Assembly: GCA_025350745.1 (NCBI GenBank)
Contig: JANXXG010000386.1
Location: 1-6,679, forward strand
DNA: 6,679 nt
Direction of reading: 5' to 3'
Origin: Chloroflexota bacterium
GTDB taxonomy: Bacteria; Chloroflexota; Limnocylindria; P2-11E
In this document: positions 5,444 to 6,679 of the stretch, in pieces
How positions within the stretch are numbered: the stretch's first letter is position 1
Layout: each line of letters opens with the position of its first letter
The notes under the pieces: model-generated
Seen by the model: the letters and a program-made list of their open reading frames with translations, nothing else
Databases searched by the model: none
What the model was told of the DNA's origin: nothing
Program-made: the position numbers and the translations under genes

Positions 5444-6049
5444 ATGACGAAACAAGACCAGCAACGAGCCGAACGGATCCTCGACTACATCCGCGAGACC
5501 GTCGACGAGCGTGGCTACCCGCCGAGCGTCCGGGAGATCGCGGAGGCCGTCGGGCTCGCCTCGACGTCCGCCGTCCACCACCACCTCACCAAGCTCGAGA
5601 AGGACGGCCGGCTCCAAAAACAGGCGACGCGCTCGCGCGCGCTCACCCTTCCCGGGAGCCACGCCGCGAAGCTCGTGGTCGCACCGGTCATGGGCGAGAT
5701 CGCCGCCGGTTCGCCGATCTTCGCGAACGAGGATCGGTCCGAGACGATGACCCTTCCGGCGGAGCTGGCACCCGGACACGACACCTTCGTCCTGCGCGTC
5801 CGCGGGAAGTCGATGATCGAGGACCACATCGATAACGGCGACTACGTGGTCATCCAGCCCCAGAGCACGGCGCGTGACGGCGAGATCGTCGTGGCGCTGC
5901 TCGAGGACAACACCGCGACGCTCAAGCGGTTCTACAAGGAGCGTGACCGAGTCCGGCTGCAGCCCGCGAATAGCGAGATGGAGCCGATCTACGCCCGGGA
6001 CGTGAAGATCCAGGGCAAGGTGATCGGGGTCATTCGCCGGCTCTCGTAA
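5444..6049 (+). CDS. lexA: LexA repressor / autoprotease
   Basis: 201-residue SOS repressor. Residues 1-70 form the winged helix-turn-helix domain: QQRAERILDYI, then GYPPSVREIAEAVGL and the recognition segment STSAVHHHLTKLEKDGRL. The C-terminal half is the S24 peptidase domain. The self-cleavage bond is A88-G89 in GEIAAGSP, the catalytic serine is S123 in RGKSMIEDHI, and the general-base lysine is K161 in ATLKRFYKE. All required residues are present, so RecA-stimulated self-cleavage and derepression are expected. The start is ATG 5444, giving the family length; a longer in-frame reading from 5204 would run through the promoter and the divergent mscS gene. The gene is preceded by its own LexA box and followed 10 bases later by a glycosylase gene. 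Confidence 0.97.
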   Translation: MTKQDQQRAERILDYIRETVDERGYPPSVREIAEAVGLASTSAVHHHLTKLEKDGRLQKQATRSRALTLPGSHAAKLVVAPVMGEIAAGSPIFANEDRSETMTLPAELAPGHDTFVLRVRGKSMIEDHIDNGDYVVIQPQSTARDGEIVVALLEDNTATLKRFYKERDRVRLQPANSEMEPIYARDVKIQGKVIGVIRRLS

Positions 6050-6059
6050 CCTCACCCAC

Positions 6060-6679
6060 GTGCCGACGCCGCGGATCCTCTCTGACCGTGAGCTGAACCG
6101 AGCCCTCCTCGCGCGCCAGCTCCTGCTGAAGCGCGCCGCGATCGCGCCGGTTGCCGCGATCGAGAAGCTCGCCGGACTGCAGGCCCAGTGGTCCCCCGCG
6201 CCATACGTCGGGCTCTGGTCGCGGCTCGCGACGTTCGCCATCACCGATCTCGAGCACGCACTCGAAGCGCGGACCGTCGTGAAAGCGACGCTCATGCGCG
6301 GCACCCTGCATCTCGTCTCGGCGAAGGACTATCCCGCGCTCACCGTGGCGACGACGCAATCGCGCGGCGAGCGCTGGGCCCCCGAGGCGCGCCGCATGAA
6401 GGACGCGACGACGATCCATCGGGCGGCGCTCCGGTATGCGAAGACCGCCCGGACGCGCGCGGAGCTCGCCGACTTTCTCGCGTCGCACGGGGTCGCCCCA
6501 GACCTGTCGGCGCCGATGCTCTGGTGGCTCATCGCGTCCCAGGGCTGGCTCGTCCATGTCCCGCCGAGCGGGTCGTGGGGCCATCACCGGGCCGGCGATC
6601 TCATCGCCGCCGACTCCTGGATCAAAGCGCCCCGCGTACCCGAGCTCGCGGCGGCGGTCCGGCTCACCGTCGAGCGCCA
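6060..6679 (+). CDS. AlkZ-like winged-helix DNA glycosylase (HTH_42 family), 3' end outside the window
   Basis: The frame stays open for 206 codons from GTG 6060 to the window edge. It begins VPTPRILSDRELNRALLARQLLL, then AIEKLAGLQAQWSPAPYVGLWSRL, and later TLMRGTLHLVSAKDY, the pattern of winged-helix DNA-binding proteins of the HTH_42 / AlkZ-YcaQ family. These are monofunctional DNA glycosylases acting on bulky N7-alkylguanine adducts and, in some members, unhooking interstrand crosslinks. The catalytic QxQ motif of the AlkZ branch is present as Q41-A42-Q43. Members usually have 350-400 residues, so about half is seen. Only 10 bases separate it from lexA, with no terminator or promoter between, so co-transcription and damage induction are likely. 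The GTG lacks a Shine-Dalgarno; it was chosen because it is the first start after lexA and fits the family N-terminus. Confidence 0.82.
   Translation, partial: MPTPRILSDRELNRALLARQLLLKRAAIAPVAAIEKLAGLQAQWSPAPYVGLWSRLATFAITDLEHALEARTVVKATLMRGTLHLVSAKDYPALTVATTQSRGERWAPEARRMKDATTIHRAALRYAKTARTRAELADFLASHGVAPDLSAPMLWWLIASQGWLVHVPPSGSWGHHRAGDLIAADSWIKAPRVPELAAAVRLTVER

Noticed and set aside
5204..6049. Extended lexA reading from 5204
   Set aside because: It would translate through the lexA promoter and LexA box and overlap the divergent mscS gene. Family length and N-terminus fit ATG 5444.

Overview
The window is GC-rich bacterial chromosome (about two-thirds G+C in the stretches I counted by hand), densely coded on both strands, with GTG as well as ATG starts and several starts that have no Shine-Dalgarno. 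I cannot assign a taxon from sequence alone. The Gram-positive-type LexA box (GAAC-N4-GTTC), also described for Dehalococcoides, together with the GC-rich codon use and leaderless-looking promoters, fits a Chloroflexota-like or actinobacteria-like organism. This is inference.

Layout, left to right. (1) 1-540, minus: the N-terminal 180 residues of an NAD-dependent sugar epimerase/dehydratase, running off the left edge. (2) 541-682: divergent intergenic region with a small cluster of DnaA-box-like nonamers, then a promoter (TTGACA at 648) carrying a LexA box. (3) 683-3870, plus: two replicative helicase (DnaB) genes in tandem, overlapping by ATGA. The first carries a 175-residue mini-intein inside the conserved LRE/SG motif; the second has the same motif uninterrupted. 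(4) 3867-5347, minus: a convergent group of mscS-type channel, 61-residue membrane protein and rplI (ribosomal protein L9). rplI ends on the same CTAG tetranucleotide as the second dnaB. (5) 5348-5443: divergent promoter region with a second LexA box. (6) 5444-6679, plus: lexA, then, 10 bases later, an AlkZ-like (HTH_42) DNA glycosylase gene cut by the right edge.

The most interesting theme is DNA-damage control of replication. GAAC-N4-GTTC occurs only twice in the window by my scan. Both copies sit between the -35 and -10 elements of plausible promoters, one before lexA and one before the tandem dnaB pair. This suggests that LexA represses its own operon (lexA plus a probable alkylation/crosslink glycosylase) and also the paired helicases, one of which must additionally splice out an intein to become functional. 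No RNA genes, insertion sequences, CRISPR arrays or convincing intrinsic terminators were found, and no gene-free stretch exceeds about 145 bases.
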